From: JAICMB01 sp963795935
GTDB lineage: Bacteria > Acidobacteriota > Terriglobia > Bryobacterales > Bryobacteraceae
Length of the DNA: 64,000 bases
Assembly (NCBI GenBank): GCA_963795935.1
Contig: CAWCJO010000017.1
Coordinates: forward strand, 150,766 to 214,765
Reading direction: 5' to 3'
Shown here: positions 1-8,508 of the stretch, piece by piece
Numbering within the stretch: the stretch's first letter is position 1
Layout: each line of letters starts with the position of its first letter
The notes under the pieces: model-generated
The model's input: the letters and a program-made list of their open reading frames with translations, nothing else
Database searches by the model: none
What the model was told of the DNA's origin: nothing
Program-made: the position numbers and the translations under genes

Positions 1-33
1 CGCCGCGATCTCCCCTTCCGTTACCGCCCCCAT
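1..33 (-). CDS. Possible start of the next gene in the chemotaxis operon (partial)
   Basis: After the CheY stop codon the minus strand carries a purine-rich stretch (GGGAGGGA) and then an ATG at position 33. The frame stays open for ten codons to the window edge. The position suggests the next gene of the chemotaxis operon, for example a CheB, CheR or CheA homologue, but ten residues cannot identify it. This is an inference from spacing and Shine-Dalgarno-like sequence only. Confidence 0.25.
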   Translation of the reverse strand, partial: MGAVTEGEIAA

Positions 34-77
34 TGCGGGCGCCGGTTGTATCGCTTGCCCTCCCTCCCGCGCCCCGC

Positions 78-443
78 TCACAGCAGCCCCGCCAGCTTGT
101 CCTTGATCTGCTCCGGCGTAAACGGCTTGCGCACGTAGCCGTCCGCGCCCAATTGCACCGCCTCCAGCACCTTGATCTGACTGCCTTCGCTGCTCACCAT
201 AATCACGGGCACCCGCTTCAGCGCTTCGTCGCTCTTCAATTTGCCGAGCAGCTCGAGGCCGTCCATGCGCGGCATGTTGATGTCGGAGAGGATCAGATCG
301 ATCTTCTGGTTCCGTAAGGCCTCGAGCGCCTCCACGCCGTCGCTCGCCTCATGCACCTCGTCGAGCGGCACTTCCGCCTGCCTCAAGACCCGTTCCAGGA
401 TTTTGCGGATCGCCGCGGAATCGTCCACGATCAAAACGTTCAC
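78..443 (-). CDS. CheY-like single-domain response regulator
   Basis: A 121-residue protein made only of a receiver domain, the usual CheY size. The acidic pocket is D7/D8, the phospho-acceptor is D54 in the LILSDINMP segment, the switch Ser is S84 and the invariant Lys is K106 before Pro. There is no output domain, so it should act by protein contact, presumably carrying the signal from a CheA not present in this window to the motor or another target. It lies 9 bases downstream of the chemoreceptor on the same strand, so the two are very probably co-transcribed with cheW. A pilus or twitching pathway is possible instead of flagella; the sequence does not decide. Confidence 0.93.
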   Translation of the reverse strand: MNVLIVDDSAAIRKILERVLRQAEVPLDEVHEASDGVEALEALRNQKIDLILSDINMPRMDGLELLGKLKSDEALKRVPVIMVSSEGSQIKVLEAVQLGADGYVRKPFTPEQIKDKLAGLL

Positions 444-452
444 GACGCGCTC

Positions 453-2039
453 CTAAAATTCCTCAAAATCGCCCTCCAGTGGAATCGCGCTGGGCCTCGC
501 GCGCCTCGCCTCCAGCGCCGTCCCCTCGCGAAAGCCGTTCGCCCGCCGCGCCGCCGGCGTCCGCTCTTCCCCGCGCGCCCTCGCCTCCACCGCCGCCGGG
601 GCGTCTCGCTCCTCCAAAATCCGCGCCAGCCCCGCCAGCGCTTCCAGCTTGTGAACGATGGCGGTCATCGCCCAGGCCTGCGCGTTCAGCTCCTCGCTTG
701 AATAGGCGCCCTGCTCGGCGCTCGCCGCAGTGCCCTGCGTGACTCGTTCCATTTGCGAAACCGCTTGCGCGATCTGCTCCATGCCCCGAGCCTGCTCCTG
801 GCTGCCCGCGTCGACCTCGTCGATCAGGGCCTTGACTCGCGAGGAGTGCGCCGTGATCACCGCGATCGACTGCGCCACCTGCGCCAGCCGCGCCCCGCCC
901 GTCTGCGCCGTGTCGAGCGAATCCTCGATCAGCCCGGCGCTGTCCTTGGCCGCCTGCGCGCTGCGTTGCGCCAGATTGCGGACCTCGCCCGCCACCACCG
1001 CGAATCCCATCCCGGCCTCGCCCGCGCGCGCCGCCTCCACCGCGGCGTTGAGCGCCAGAATGTTGGTCTGAAACGCGATCTCTTCGATCACGCGGATGAT
1101 CTTCGAGATCTTCTCGCTGGAGGTCTTGATCTGCTCCATCGAGGCCACCATCTGCTCCAGCTTGCGATTGGCTTCGCGCACTTCCGCGTCCGCCAAAGCC
1201 ATTTCCGAAGCGGCGGAACGGACATGGTCGGCGTTCTTGCGCGTCATCGCGGCGATCTCCTCGCTCGAAGCCGAGGTCTCCTGCAGCGTCGCCGCCTGCT
1301 CGGAAGCGTTCTGCGCCAGGGCTTGGCTGGAGGAGGCGATCTGGCCGGCCGCGCGCGCCACGCGCTCCGCCCCGCGGCGCAGCTCAGTCACCGATTCTCC
1401 CAGAGAAAGGCCCAGCACCCGCAGAATATAGGATGATTCCAGGACTCCCGCCGCCAGCACGAACAGCAGCGTCATCCAGGTCCAGCGGCGATCGCTGGCC
1501 GCGGTTTCGAGCGCCAGCTTCGCCGCCGCCGCGGCCGCCTCCCGATTCATCTTCGAAAGATCCTGGCTGGCTATCGATTGCTCCATCGCCGCCGGCGCGA
1601 TGTCCGCCTTCCAGGCGGCCACCGCCTCCGAGAGCTTCCCGGCGCGGCTCAAAGGCACGATCTTCGGCCAGTTGTCGAACACCCGCTCATGCGCCGCCCG
1701 GAACCGCGCCAGAATCTCCCGGTCCCGCCCGCCGGAGTTCGCCGCCTCGTAATCCTGCTCCGTTTTGCGGATTTGCTCTTCGAGCTCCGCCGCCTTCCGT
1801 TCATCCACGGTGCGTTCCGCGGCGTCCCGGGCGCCGAGGTGCAGCAGCATGAACATGCGCTGCTCTTTCGCCAGCTCCTCGATTCGCTCGCCCACAAAGA
1901 TGCCCGGAAGCAAACGCGTCGCGATGTTGTCGACGTAGCCCGTCAACGCGGTCAGCTTAAAAAGCGCCACGGCGCCGAGCGTGGCCGCCAGCGCGATCAC
2001 AACGCCGAAACCGGCCGCTACCTTTTTCTTTATGCTCAC
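453..2039 (-). CDS. Methyl-accepting chemotaxis protein with four-helix-bundle-type sensor
   Basis: A 528-residue transmembrane chemoreceptor. Hydrophobic segments near residues 7-28 and 186-206 flank a mostly helical, charged extracytoplasmic domain of about 155 residues, like the 4HB_MCP sensor class. A HAMP-like linker follows the second segment. The cytoplasmic part is a long Ala/Gln/Glu-rich coiled coil, and the conserved signalling tip is clear near residues 315-365, containing EEIAFQTNILALNAAVEAAR. The C-terminus has no NWETF-type CheR tether. The start overlaps the cheW stop by four bases (ATGA), showing translational coupling. The ligand cannot be predicted. Confidence 0.95.
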   Translation of the reverse strand: MSIKKKVAAGFGVVIALAATLGAVALFKLTALTGYVDNIATRLLPGIFVGERIEELAKEQRMFMLLHLGARDAAERTVDERKAAELEEQIRKTEQDYEAANSGGRDREILARFRAAHERVFDNWPKIVPLSRAGKLSEAVAAWKADIAPAAMEQSIASQDLSKMNREAAAAAAKLALETAASDRRWTWMTLLFVLAAGVLESSYILRVLGLSLGESVTELRRGAERVARAAGQIASSSQALAQNASEQAATLQETSASSEEIAAMTRKNADHVRSAASEMALADAEVREANRKLEQMVASMEQIKTSSEKISKIIRVIEEIAFQTNILALNAAVEAARAGEAGMGFAVVAGEVRNLAQRSAQAAKDSAGLIEDSLDTAQTGGARLAQVAQSIAVITAHSSRVKALIDEVDAGSQEQARGMEQIAQAVSQMERVTQGTAASAEQGAYSSEELNAQAWAMTAIVHKLEALAGLARILEERDAPAAVEARARGEERTPAARRANGFREGTALEARRARPSAIPLEGDFEEF

Positions 2040-2536
2040 CGCGCCATCTCCGGCGCGCCGGCCACGCGTCCGATGTCCAGCAGGATTTTCATTTCGCTCC
2101 CCGCCCTCGCCACGCCAAGGATGAACGGCAGGGCCGATTCCGCGCCGCGGCCGGGCATATCTTCGATATCGGACGCCGTCACGTTCACGACCTCCGATAC
2201 AGCGTCCACCACCAGACCCACCTGTATGTCCCCCGCCTCCCCCGCCACCTCGACGACGATAATGCAGGTCCTCGGCGTGTACTCCACCTCCGCCAGCCCC
2301 AGCTTCAAACGCAGGTCCATCGCCGCAACCAGCTTTCCGCGCAGGTTGAAAACGCCTTTGAGGTAGTCCGTCGTCCGCGGAACCGCCGTGATCCGCTGCA
2401 CGGCCATGATCTCGCGCACATTCAGCACGCTCACTCCAAACTCTTCCTCGCCCAGCTTGAAGGTGAGATATTTACCAGCCCGTTCATCCCTCCGCGGCGG
2501 AATGGCGGGTTGCCGCGCCGGCGTGGTTGCGTGCAT
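2036..2536 (-). CDS. CheW-type chemotaxis coupling protein
   Basis: A 166-residue CheW-domain protein that would link chemoreceptors to the CheA kinase. After a Pro/Arg-rich leader of about 20 residues the CheW fold begins with KYLTFKLGEEEFGVSVLNV. Further family motifs are the RGKLVAAMDLR segment near residue 70 and a late IILGVAR-like strand. GGAGG lies about 13 bases upstream of the chosen ATG. It is the first gene of the visible cheW-mcp-cheY operon. The usual partners CheA, CheR and CheB are not in the window and may lie beyond the left edge. Confidence 0.93.
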   Translation of the reverse strand: MHATTPARQPAIPPRRDERAGKYLTFKLGEEEFGVSVLNVREIMAVQRITAVPRTTDYLKGVFNLRGKLVAAMDLRLKLGLAEVEYTPRTCIIVVEVAGEAGDIQVGLVVDAVSEVVNVTASDIEDMPGRGAESALPFILGVARAGSEMKILLDIGRVAGAPEMAR

Positions 2537-2650
2537 CGATTTTGGTCCGCCTCCATGAATGCGTATCGGAGCGAAGGAGGAATATATGAGAGAAAGCTCG
2601 CAAATCAGCCGGATAGGCCAGTCCCCCCGAGGGAAGCGCTCGGGAAGGTG

Positions 2651-2860
2651 CTATTCGATGAGAGTCGCCAGCTTCGCCGCGCTTCCTCCATAATGTCCCC
2701 ACAAACCGTGCCGGCGCCCGCGGCTTTGCGCACAATCGATCAAGGCAAATGCGGCGCGGCCGTAACGGTCGTATAGCTGCGCCATCGCTTGCGGATCTCG
2801 GTTCCTCAGTCCGCGGGCCAGACTCCGGGTCGTCTCCGACGGCCACGGACGCGAGTAAGA
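2651..2860 (-). pseudogene. Remnant of an ECF sigma factor (region 2 start)
   Basis: On the minus strand an open stretch reads SETTRSLARGLRNRDPQAMA and then a LYDRYGRAAFALI segment, which matches the N-terminal start of ECF sigma-70 region 2. The expected continuation is lost. The same frame runs into unrelated sequence and stops at 2651, while a neighbouring frame shows IVRKAAGAGT, resembling the next conserved element. No region 4 is found between here and cheW. I read it as a decayed or truncated sigma gene. A CTACA-AA-TGTAG inverted repeat lies upstream at 2922-2933. Confidence 0.5.
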
Positions 2861-2921
2861 GCGCCAGGAAAATTCCGCGCCATCCCCGGTTTCGCAAAGC
2901 CTCACAAATCTTTCGTGGCGC

Positions 2922-2933
2922 CTACAAATGTAG
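2922..2933. promoter_or_regulatory. CTACA-AA-TGTAG inverted repeat, BlaI/CopY-like operator candidate
   Basis: A perfect 5-bp inverted repeat with a 2-bp centre, containing TACAAATGTA. The TACAnnTGTA core is the established CopY operator and resembles BlaI/MecI sites. It lies upstream of the sigma-factor remnant on the minus strand. A BlaI-family gene exists in this window at 26891, but regulation of this site by it is only inference. Confidence 0.35.
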
Positions 2934-3015
2934 CTGCGGTTCCAGCGTCCGCGCCCCATGCCCCGCGTCGCCCCGCACACGCCGGCGGCTTACGGTCGCG
3001 CTGGTGGACATAATA

Positions 3016-3029
3016 GGACGATATCGTCC
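3016..3029. promoter_or_regulatory. 14-bp perfect palindrome just before a start codon
   Basis: GGACGATATCGTCC is its own reverse complement and ends three bases before the ATG at 3033. It covers the place where the ribosome binding site of the membrane-protein gene should be. A bound repressor, or a short hairpin in the mRNA, could block initiation. No regulator can be named. Confidence 0.4.
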
Positions 3030-3032
3030 CCG

Positions 3033-4817
3033 ATGTATATTTTCGACCTCTTCCGGTCCTTCCTGCCCGCGCAAAATCCCATCGGCTTCGGGGTCGCCGA
3101 TTTCATCGAGCTCGCCCTGGCCATCCTATTCGCGCTCTTCGCCTTCGCATGGCCTTCCATCGAGCCTTACGCCATGCGCCTCGCGCGCAACGCCCTCTGG
3201 TGCATGCTGCCGCTCGCCCTCCTGCCCCTCGCCCTGCGCGCCGCTCTCTTCTCTCATCACCCCATTCCCACGCCCGCCATCTACGACGAGTTCAGCCATC
3301 TCCTGGTCGCCGATACGCTGCGGCATTTCCGCTTCGCCAACCCGCCGCATCCCTTCAGCCGCTTCTTCGAAACGTTTTTCGTATTGCAACAGCCCACCTA
3401 CAGCTCCATCTATCCGCTCGGCGAAGGCTTGACCATGGCGGTAGGCCGCGCTATCTTCGGCTCCCCCTGGGCCGGCGTCGCTCTGTCCGTTGCCGCCCTC
3501 TGCGCGCTCTCTTATTGGATGCTGCGCGGCTGGACAACCCCCGGCTGGTCCCTGCTCGGCGGAATCCTGGCCGTGATCCAGTTCGGCCCTTTGAGCGTAT
3601 GGATGAACTCCTACTGGGGCGGAGCCTTCGCCGCCGCCGGCGGATGTCTGGTCTTCGGAGCGCTCCCCCGGTTGCGCCGTCGCGCGCGACCCAGAGACGC
3701 CGTCTTGCTCGGCCTCGGTCTGGCCATCGATCTCCTAACCAGACCTTATGAATCTATATTTCTCGCCCTGAGCGTACTTCTATTCTTCGCGCCCTCGCTC
3801 CGCCATCCGAAGTCGCTCCGCCTCCTCGCGCCCGCCGTCGCCATCGCCGCCCTCGCCCTACTCCCCGCCATCGCCGCCACTCTGCTCCAAAATAAACAGG
3901 TCACCGGAAACTGGACCACGCTTCCATACACGCTCAGTCAATATCAATACGGCGTGCCCGCCGCCCTGACCATCCAGGCGAACGTGGTCCCGCACCGCGC
4001 CCTCACGCCGCAACAGGCCCTCGATTACAAAATGCAGCGCTCCTTCCACGGCGAGCGGCCCGAGACCTTCGCCAGTTTCTTCGAACGCCTCGAATACCGC
4101 GTCCGCTTCTACCGCTTCTTCTTCCTGCCGCCCCTCTACATCGCATTGGGCGCCTTCCTGCTAAGGCTGCGCGAACCTCGTTTTGCCTGGGCCGCCGCGT
4201 CCTTGCTCCTGTTCACCCTCGGAATAAATCTCTTCCCCGTATTTCAGTTTCACTACCTCGCGCCCGCAACCTGCCTCTTTCTTCTGGTCTCTGTCGCGGG
4301 TCTCGAACGCATGGCCAGGTTCACCATCCGCGGAGCGCCGGCGGGACAGGAAGCCTGCCGCATCGTCGTCTTCCTCTGCATCGCCCATTTCGTTTTCTGG
4401 TACGGCCTGCATGCCTTCGTCAACGAGGATTGGGACGCGCCCCTGCGCAACTTTGAGACCTACGACGCCATCAATCACCGCGATCCGGAGCGCCGCATCC
4501 TGGTCAACGCCGAGCTCGCCAAGACGACCGGCCAACAGCTTGTCTTCGTCCGTTATCATCCGCAACACATCTTTCAGGACGAGTGGGTTTGGAACGAAGC
4601 CGACATCGACGCCGCGCGCGTCGTTTGGGCGCGCGATCTCGGCGACGCCGAAAACGAGAAGCTGCGCCGCTACTACCCGCGCCGCGCGGTCTGGCTGCTG
4701 GAGCCGGATTTCCCCCTACCCCGTCTGCGCCGCTATCCGCCGCCCGCGCCCGCGCCGCCCCCATCTCCCACGCCTACGCCGAAGCCGCGCAAATCGCCCT
4801 TCATCGAGGTTCGCTGA
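3033..4817 (+). CDS. Multi-pass membrane protein, GT-C/ArnT-like
   Basis: A 594-residue protein with roughly ten hydrophobic segments over its first 430 residues, followed by a soluble C-terminal domain and a Pro-rich tail. Conserved-looking features are an acidic YDEFSHLL loop after the first helices, an MNSYWGGA motif, and TRPYES after a later helix. The layout (acidic first extracytoplasmic loop, many helices, soluble tail) resembles GT-C-fold glycosyltransferases that use polyprenyl-linked sugars, but no family signature is decisive. The frame is open further upstream, but the start at 3033 gives a clean hydrophobic N-terminus, so I prefer it. Its last 85 bases overlap the end of the convergent fatty-acid cyclopropane synthase. 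Confidence 0.75.
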   Translation: MYIFDLFRSFLPAQNPIGFGVADFIELALAILFALFAFAWPSIEPYAMRLARNALWCMLPLALLPLALRAALFSHHPIPTPAIYDEFSHLLVADTLRHFRFANPPHPFSRFFETFFVLQQPTYSSIYPLGEGLTMAVGRAIFGSPWAGVALSVAALCALSYWMLRGWTTPGWSLLGGILAVIQFGPLSVWMNSYWGGAFAAAGGCLVFGALPRLRRRARPRDAVLLGLGLAIDLLTRPYESIFLALSVLLFFAPSLRHPKSLRLLAPAVAIAALALLPAIAATLLQNKQVTGNWTTLPYTLSQYQYGVPAALTIQANVVPHRALTPQQALDYKMQRSFHGERPETFASFFERLEYRVRFYRFFFLPPLYIALGAFLLRLREPRFAWAAASLLLFTLGINLFPVFQFHYLAPATCLFLLVSVAGLERMARFTIRGAPAGQEACRIVVFLCIAHFVFWYGLHAFVNEDWDAPLRNFETYDAINHRDPERRILVNAELAKTTGQQLVFVRYHPQHIFQDEWVWNEADIDAARVVWARDLGDAENEKLRRYYPRRAVWLLEPDFPLPRLRRYPPPAPAPPPSPTPTPKPRKSPFIEVR

Positions 4818-5981
4818 CTCGGCCCCCGCCACAACCGCCACGCCGGCGCCCCTTTGCCCAACAAAATCTGATACACGTCCGAGCGCCCCTCTTCAAAACT
4901 CCCCGCCGACGCCGCCAGATATAGAAGCCACGTCCGGTAGGTCTTCTCGCCCACCAGGCCGCACGCAGCCGCGGCATTCTCCTGCAGACGCTTCACCCAC
5001 TCGCGGCAAGTCCGCGCATAGTGCATCCGGCGGCTCTCCAGCTCCAGCACCGCAAAGCCTTCGTCCTCCGCGTCGCGCACGATATCGGAAAGATGCGCCA
5101 GCTCCCCGCCCGGGAAAACTTCGCGCTGCAGGAAGGTCGTCTCGGGGTCGTCCGATACCGCTTCCGGCCGAGTGATCCCGGAATTGAGAAACAGCCCGTC
5201 GTCTTCCAACAGCCCGTAGACGGTACGGAAATATTGGCGCAGCCTGTGCCGCCCCACATGCTCAAACATGCCGATCGAGGCGATCTTTTCAAAGCGCCCC
5301 GTCAGCCGCCGGTAATCGATCATCTGAATTTCGGCGCAATCCTCCAGACCGCGCTTTCGAATCTCCGCGCGTTGCCAGCTCATACTGCCCGCGGCTCAGC
5401 GTGCAACCCCACGCCCGCACGCGGTACTGCTCGACGGCGTGCAGCACCAGCGCGCCCCACCCGCAGCCGATATCCAGAAAACGATCGTCCGGCCGCAGCT
5501 CCAGCGCGCGGCAAATGGAATCCAGTTTTGCCCATTGCGCCTGCTCCAGCGTCCAGTCGGCGTCTTCAAATAAGCCGCTCGAATACACCAGCCGCGAATC
5601 GAGAAACGCCGCGTAGAATTCATTGGAGCGGTCGTAATGAAAGCGGATATTGCGGGCCGCCCGCTCGCGGCTCTGGAAGTGGGTCTCCCACCACGCCGGC
5701 CGGAATCGGGCGGCGGCGGCCAACAGCCATTGCAGAACGCTCGGACGCGTCCACTCCCGTTTCAGGCGAAGCGCCGCGGTAATGTCGCCGCGGATGTCGA
5801 TCTCGCCCCGCACAAACGCCATCGCCGCGGTGTAATCGTCCGCGCCCAGAATGCGCTCCAGCGTCTGCTCGTCCGCCACCGCGATCGTAAACGCGGGCGG
5901 CCCCTCCCCGTTCAGCCGCCGTTGCCCATTCCGAAACTCCACCGCATAACTGACTGGCTCCCCCACACAATCCGCCCCCAC
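4733..5981 (-). CDS. Cyclopropane-fatty-acyl-phospholipid synthase family methyltransferase, frameshifted
   Basis: The CFA/CmaS family transfers a methylene group from S-adenosylmethionine to unsaturated acyl chains of membrane phospholipids. The first frame (5981 to about 5370) gives the N-terminal domain and the SAM-binding motif FLDIGCGWGA, then TLSRGQYE. The second frame (about 5380 down to 4733) continues with RAEIRKRGLED, SIGMFEHVG and the C-terminal RTWLLYLAAS segment. Joined, the parts make about 415 residues, normal for the family. The break is a one-base frame change near 5365-5383, leaving conserved sequence on both sides. The last roughly 25 residues are Gly-rich and antisense to the Pro-rich tail of the convergent gene. 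Confidence 0.82.
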
Positions 5982-6030
5982 CCCATTCTAGTTCAGAGGG
6001 GTTTTCATGATCGCGATTTGATCTAGGCGC

Positions 6031-6672
6031 TTAAGCCCTGCTGCGCCGCCGCCGCGCGATCCAAGCTATCGCCAGACCAAACGCCGTCAGCGCATAAGTG
6101 CCGGCCTCGGGAACAGCCTGAAGGAACGCGTGGTTGTCGTCCTCGAAAGGAAAACTCCCGGCCGGAGACAGGACGATTCGCGTGTAGCTTTCGCTCGCGC
6201 CGGCCCTGAAATTCACATACGCGGCGTTCCCCGAACCCAAAGCTACGCCAAGCTGGTCGTGCAAATTTTGGCCGGTGTAGCTGAATACCGCGGCCGAGCC
6301 ATTGAAGAAACTGATGGTGTTGGCGGGGTCGGGACTCCCCCAGTAAAGACCAAAGTAGACAATCGGCTGAGAAAACGTAACCGTAAGATCTCCAATCGGC
6401 GTCGTCGGACTCGCAAACGGCGACGAATCGCCGGCGATGTCGGTGCCGCCCGCCGAGCGAATGTTAAGGTTCGAATAACTTGCGATGCCGAACGTAAAAC
6501 TCTGCGGACCGCCGTTAGGCAGCGAGTTGAAATTCACGGTCGTGGCCCCTGCCACGGACGAAACCTGGCCCTCATTGGCCAGCGGCGTTCCTCCTATGCT
6601 TACGGTGGTCGCCGCTGCCGGCGCCATCGCCGCCATCGCCATGACTGCGATCTGCACGCTTCGATTACTCAT
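6031..6672 (-). CDS. Secreted PEP-CTERM-like protein
   Basis: A 213-residue exported protein. Start at 6672 is chosen because GGAGGA lies eight bases upstream and a signal peptide follows (Ala/Met-rich, ending near APAAATT). The frame is open further upstream but that part is Arg-rich and unlike a leader. The body is a Gly/Ser/Asn-rich beta-type domain containing SFTFGIASYSNLNIRS. The C-terminus has the exosortase sorting layout: VPEAGT, a hydrophobic helix (ALTAFGLAIAWIA) and a basic RRRRSRA tail. The usual PEP is PEA here. It would be anchored, cut by an exosortase and released to the surface; no exosortase gene is in the window. Confidence 0.82.
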   Translation of the reverse strand: MSNRSVQIAVMAMAAMAPAAATTVSIGGTPLANEGQVSSVAGATTVNFNSLPNGGPQSFTFGIASYSNLNIRSAGGTDIAGDSSPFASPTTPIGDLTVTFSQPIVYFGLYWGSPDPANTISFFNGSAAVFSYTGQNLHDQLGVALGSGNAAYVNFRAGASESYTRIVLSPAGSFPFEDDNHAFLQAVPEAGTYALTAFGLAIAWIARRRRSRA

Positions 6673-6686
6673 GTTGTAATTCCTCC

Positions 6687-6715
6687 GAAACCGGAATTTC
6701 GAGTTCTCCGGTTTC
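6687..6715 (-). promoter_or_regulatory. Hairpin abutting the ribosome binding site of the PEP-CTERM gene
   Basis: A perfect 9-bp inverted repeat, GAAACCGGA / TCCGGTTTC, with an 11-base loop. On the minus strand it ends directly against the GGAGGA ribosome binding site of the gene starting at 6672. In the mRNA it would be a stable 5-prime leader stem next to the ribosome site, so it may tune translation or mark a protein-binding site. Confidence 0.5.
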
Positions 6716-7185
6716 CGTATAGCATACCGCGATTCGCCTCGATTGCTCCGCCGCGCATTATTCCGGTGAAACGTTCGGCGCGCTGCCCTCACTACTCGAC
6801 TGTAATCGGAGGCCGATGCGCCTGCCGCCGCGCGAACCCCTAGCCCGCGCTCGCCGGCCAGACGCCTCGGAACACCGCCCGGGACGGAGGCGCTGAGCCC
6901 GCCCCCATCCCGGCGCGCAAAACAACAACCCAATTCGGTCTGACGAAACCATCCCCATCGCGGACCTGCCTTCGAGCCGTGGCGCCGGAAGCTCCTCCGC
7001 CAAGTTCAAAAAGACCTTCAGGCCGTCCACCGTGACGATTCCCTACTGGGACGGGACCGTCGGTTCGGGAGCCCTCCCAGCCAGGCACCCCTTTCACAAG
7101 AGGCGCCGGCGGCTTCGCGATTGGAAGTCGAGCAACGAGCGGTGGGGCGCTGAAACGGTGCTAAACTGGCCTCCGGAATATCGTC
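6716..7185. other. Gap without a recognisable gene
   Basis: About 470 bases between the PEP-CTERM leader and the enolase-superfamily gene. Open frames exist on both strands but they are Arg/Gly-rich, overlap each other and show no motif I recognise. I see no tRNA, terminator or repeat here. Promoters for the two divergent flanking genes must lie in it, but I could not assign convincing -35/-10 pairs. Confidence 0.4.
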
Positions 7186-8427
7186 ATGACACGCCGCGAT
7201 GCCCTCAAACCCGCCCTGCTGGGCGCGCCCGCCGCACTGTTGGCCGATACGCCGGCCGGCGATCGCCCGCCGGGCGCGGCGAAGCCTCTCAAGATCGCGA
7301 GAGTAGAAGTCCTGCATCTCGAAAAGCCCCTGAAGGAGCGCTTTTGGATGGCCAACTCGCCCATCGGCGGATACCACCCCAAGGCTTCGCGGCTGATCGT
7401 CACGATTCACACCGATGGCGGCATCAGCGGCCACGGCGAGGGATCCGGCGGAGGCGCCGATCTGTTCCGCAAAGGTTTTGCCGAGCTTCTTATAGGCGAG
7501 GATCCTTACATGGTTGGGCGCATCTGGGAAAAGATGTTTGCCCCGACTTATGGGCGCGAGCCTTCGACGCGCGGATGGGGACAAACGGGCATAATCGCCG
7601 CGATGGCGCCGGTCGATCAGGCCATCTACGATATCATGTCCAAGGCCGCCGGGCTGCCGGTATATAAGTTCCTCGGTGGCTACCGCGATACGGTGCCGGT
7701 CTACATCACCGGCGGCTATTATCGCGAGGGGAAGGGCATCCCGGAATTGGTCGAAGAGATCCGCGGCTATCTCGACAAGGGATTCAATGCCATCAAGCTC
7801 AAAGTCGGCGGCCTCAGCGCAGGGTATTCGGTTGAGGACGACTACAACCGCGTCAAAGCGGTGCGCGAGGCGGTTGGCCCCAAAGTGACGCTGATGCTCG
7901 ACGTCAACCAGGGCTGGGACGTGCCCACCGCAATACGCGCTTCGAATAAGATGTACGACCTCGACATACATTGGCTGGAAGAGCCGCTGCGATGGTATGA
8001 CGATGTGGAGCCGCTCAAAAAAGTAAAGATGAACACGCGCATCCCTCTGGCCTCGGGCGAGCACGAATTGACGCGCTGGGGCGCGCGCCGGCTGATGGAA
8101 ACCGGCGCGATCGATTATATGCAGTTCGATTGCAACGCCCACGGCGGCATCACGGAATGGCGCAAAGTTGCGGGCATGGCGAGCATGTCGTACATCCAGA
8201 TGGCGCCGCATCATGAGCCGGTATTGCACGGCCACCTGCTGGCGTCCGTGCCGAACGGCCACATCCTGGAATCGTTCGCAAACCAGGAGCGGGACCCGTT
8301 CTTCTTCGAGCTCTACGATCGTAGGCCGCGAATCGAAAAGAGCGTGCTGTATCTCGACGATACGCCGGGGTTCGGGATTGATTTCAACCGGAAGGCGCTG
8401 GAGCGCTACGGGACGAAGGTATTGTAA
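7186..8427 (+). CDS. Enolase-superfamily enzyme, mandelate racemase / muconate lactonizing type
   Basis: A 413-residue member of the MR/MLE group. These enzymes take a proton next to a carboxylate and stabilise the enolate on Mg2+; many are sugar-acid dehydratases. The KxK motif is K204/K206. The metal ligands appear as D239 (LMLDVNQGW), E265 (LEEPLRW) and E292 (SGEHE). A His-His-Glu stretch at 342-344 sits where a catalytic base is expected. The N-terminus MTRRDALKPALLGAPAALLA looks like a Tat signal, so the enzyme may be exported, which is common in this phylum. Substrate cannot be assigned; galactonate, gluconate or rhamnonate dehydratase are options. Confidence 0.9.
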   Translation: MTRRDALKPALLGAPAALLADTPAGDRPPGAAKPLKIARVEVLHLEKPLKERFWMANSPIGGYHPKASRLIVTIHTDGGISGHGEGSGGGADLFRKGFAELLIGEDPYMVGRIWEKMFAPTYGREPSTRGWGQTGIIAAMAPVDQAIYDIMSKAAGLPVYKFLGGYRDTVPVYITGGYYREGKGIPELVEEIRGYLDKGFNAIKLKVGGLSAGYSVEDDYNRVKAVREAVGPKVTLMLDVNQGWDVPTAIRASNKMYDLDIHWLEEPLRWYDDVEPLKKVKMNTRIPLASGEHELTRWGARRLMETGAIDYMQFDCNAHGGITEWRKVAGMASMSYIQMAPHHEPVLHGHLLASVPNGHILESFANQERDPFFFELYDRRPRIEKSVLYLDDTPGFGIDFNRKALERYGTKVL

Positions 8428-8443
8428 GAGGCATGATGTCGTT

Positions 8444-8508
8444 GTGAGCATCCACTACGCGAAGCCGGATGCGCACCGCGCAAACTTCCTCCAGCGCGTA
8501 GTGCTCAC
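8444..8508. terminator. Imperfect 14-bp inverted repeat after the enolase-superfamily gene
   Basis: Left arm GTGAGC-atcc-ACTACGCG (8444-8461) pairs with right arm CGCGTAGTGCTCAC (8495-8508), leaving one 4-base bulge and a loop of about 33 bases. It starts 16 bases after the stop codon. No T-run follows, so it may act as a transcript 3-prime stabiliser or be the end of a mobile repeat rather than a strict Rho-independent terminator. Confidence 0.4.

Noticed and set aside
7018..8451. A 477-codon minus-strand frame opposite the enolase-superfamily gene
   Set aside because: It is antisense to a gene with complete catalytic motifs, is rich in Arg/His/Ala and has no recognisable domain; high GC makes such shadow frames common.
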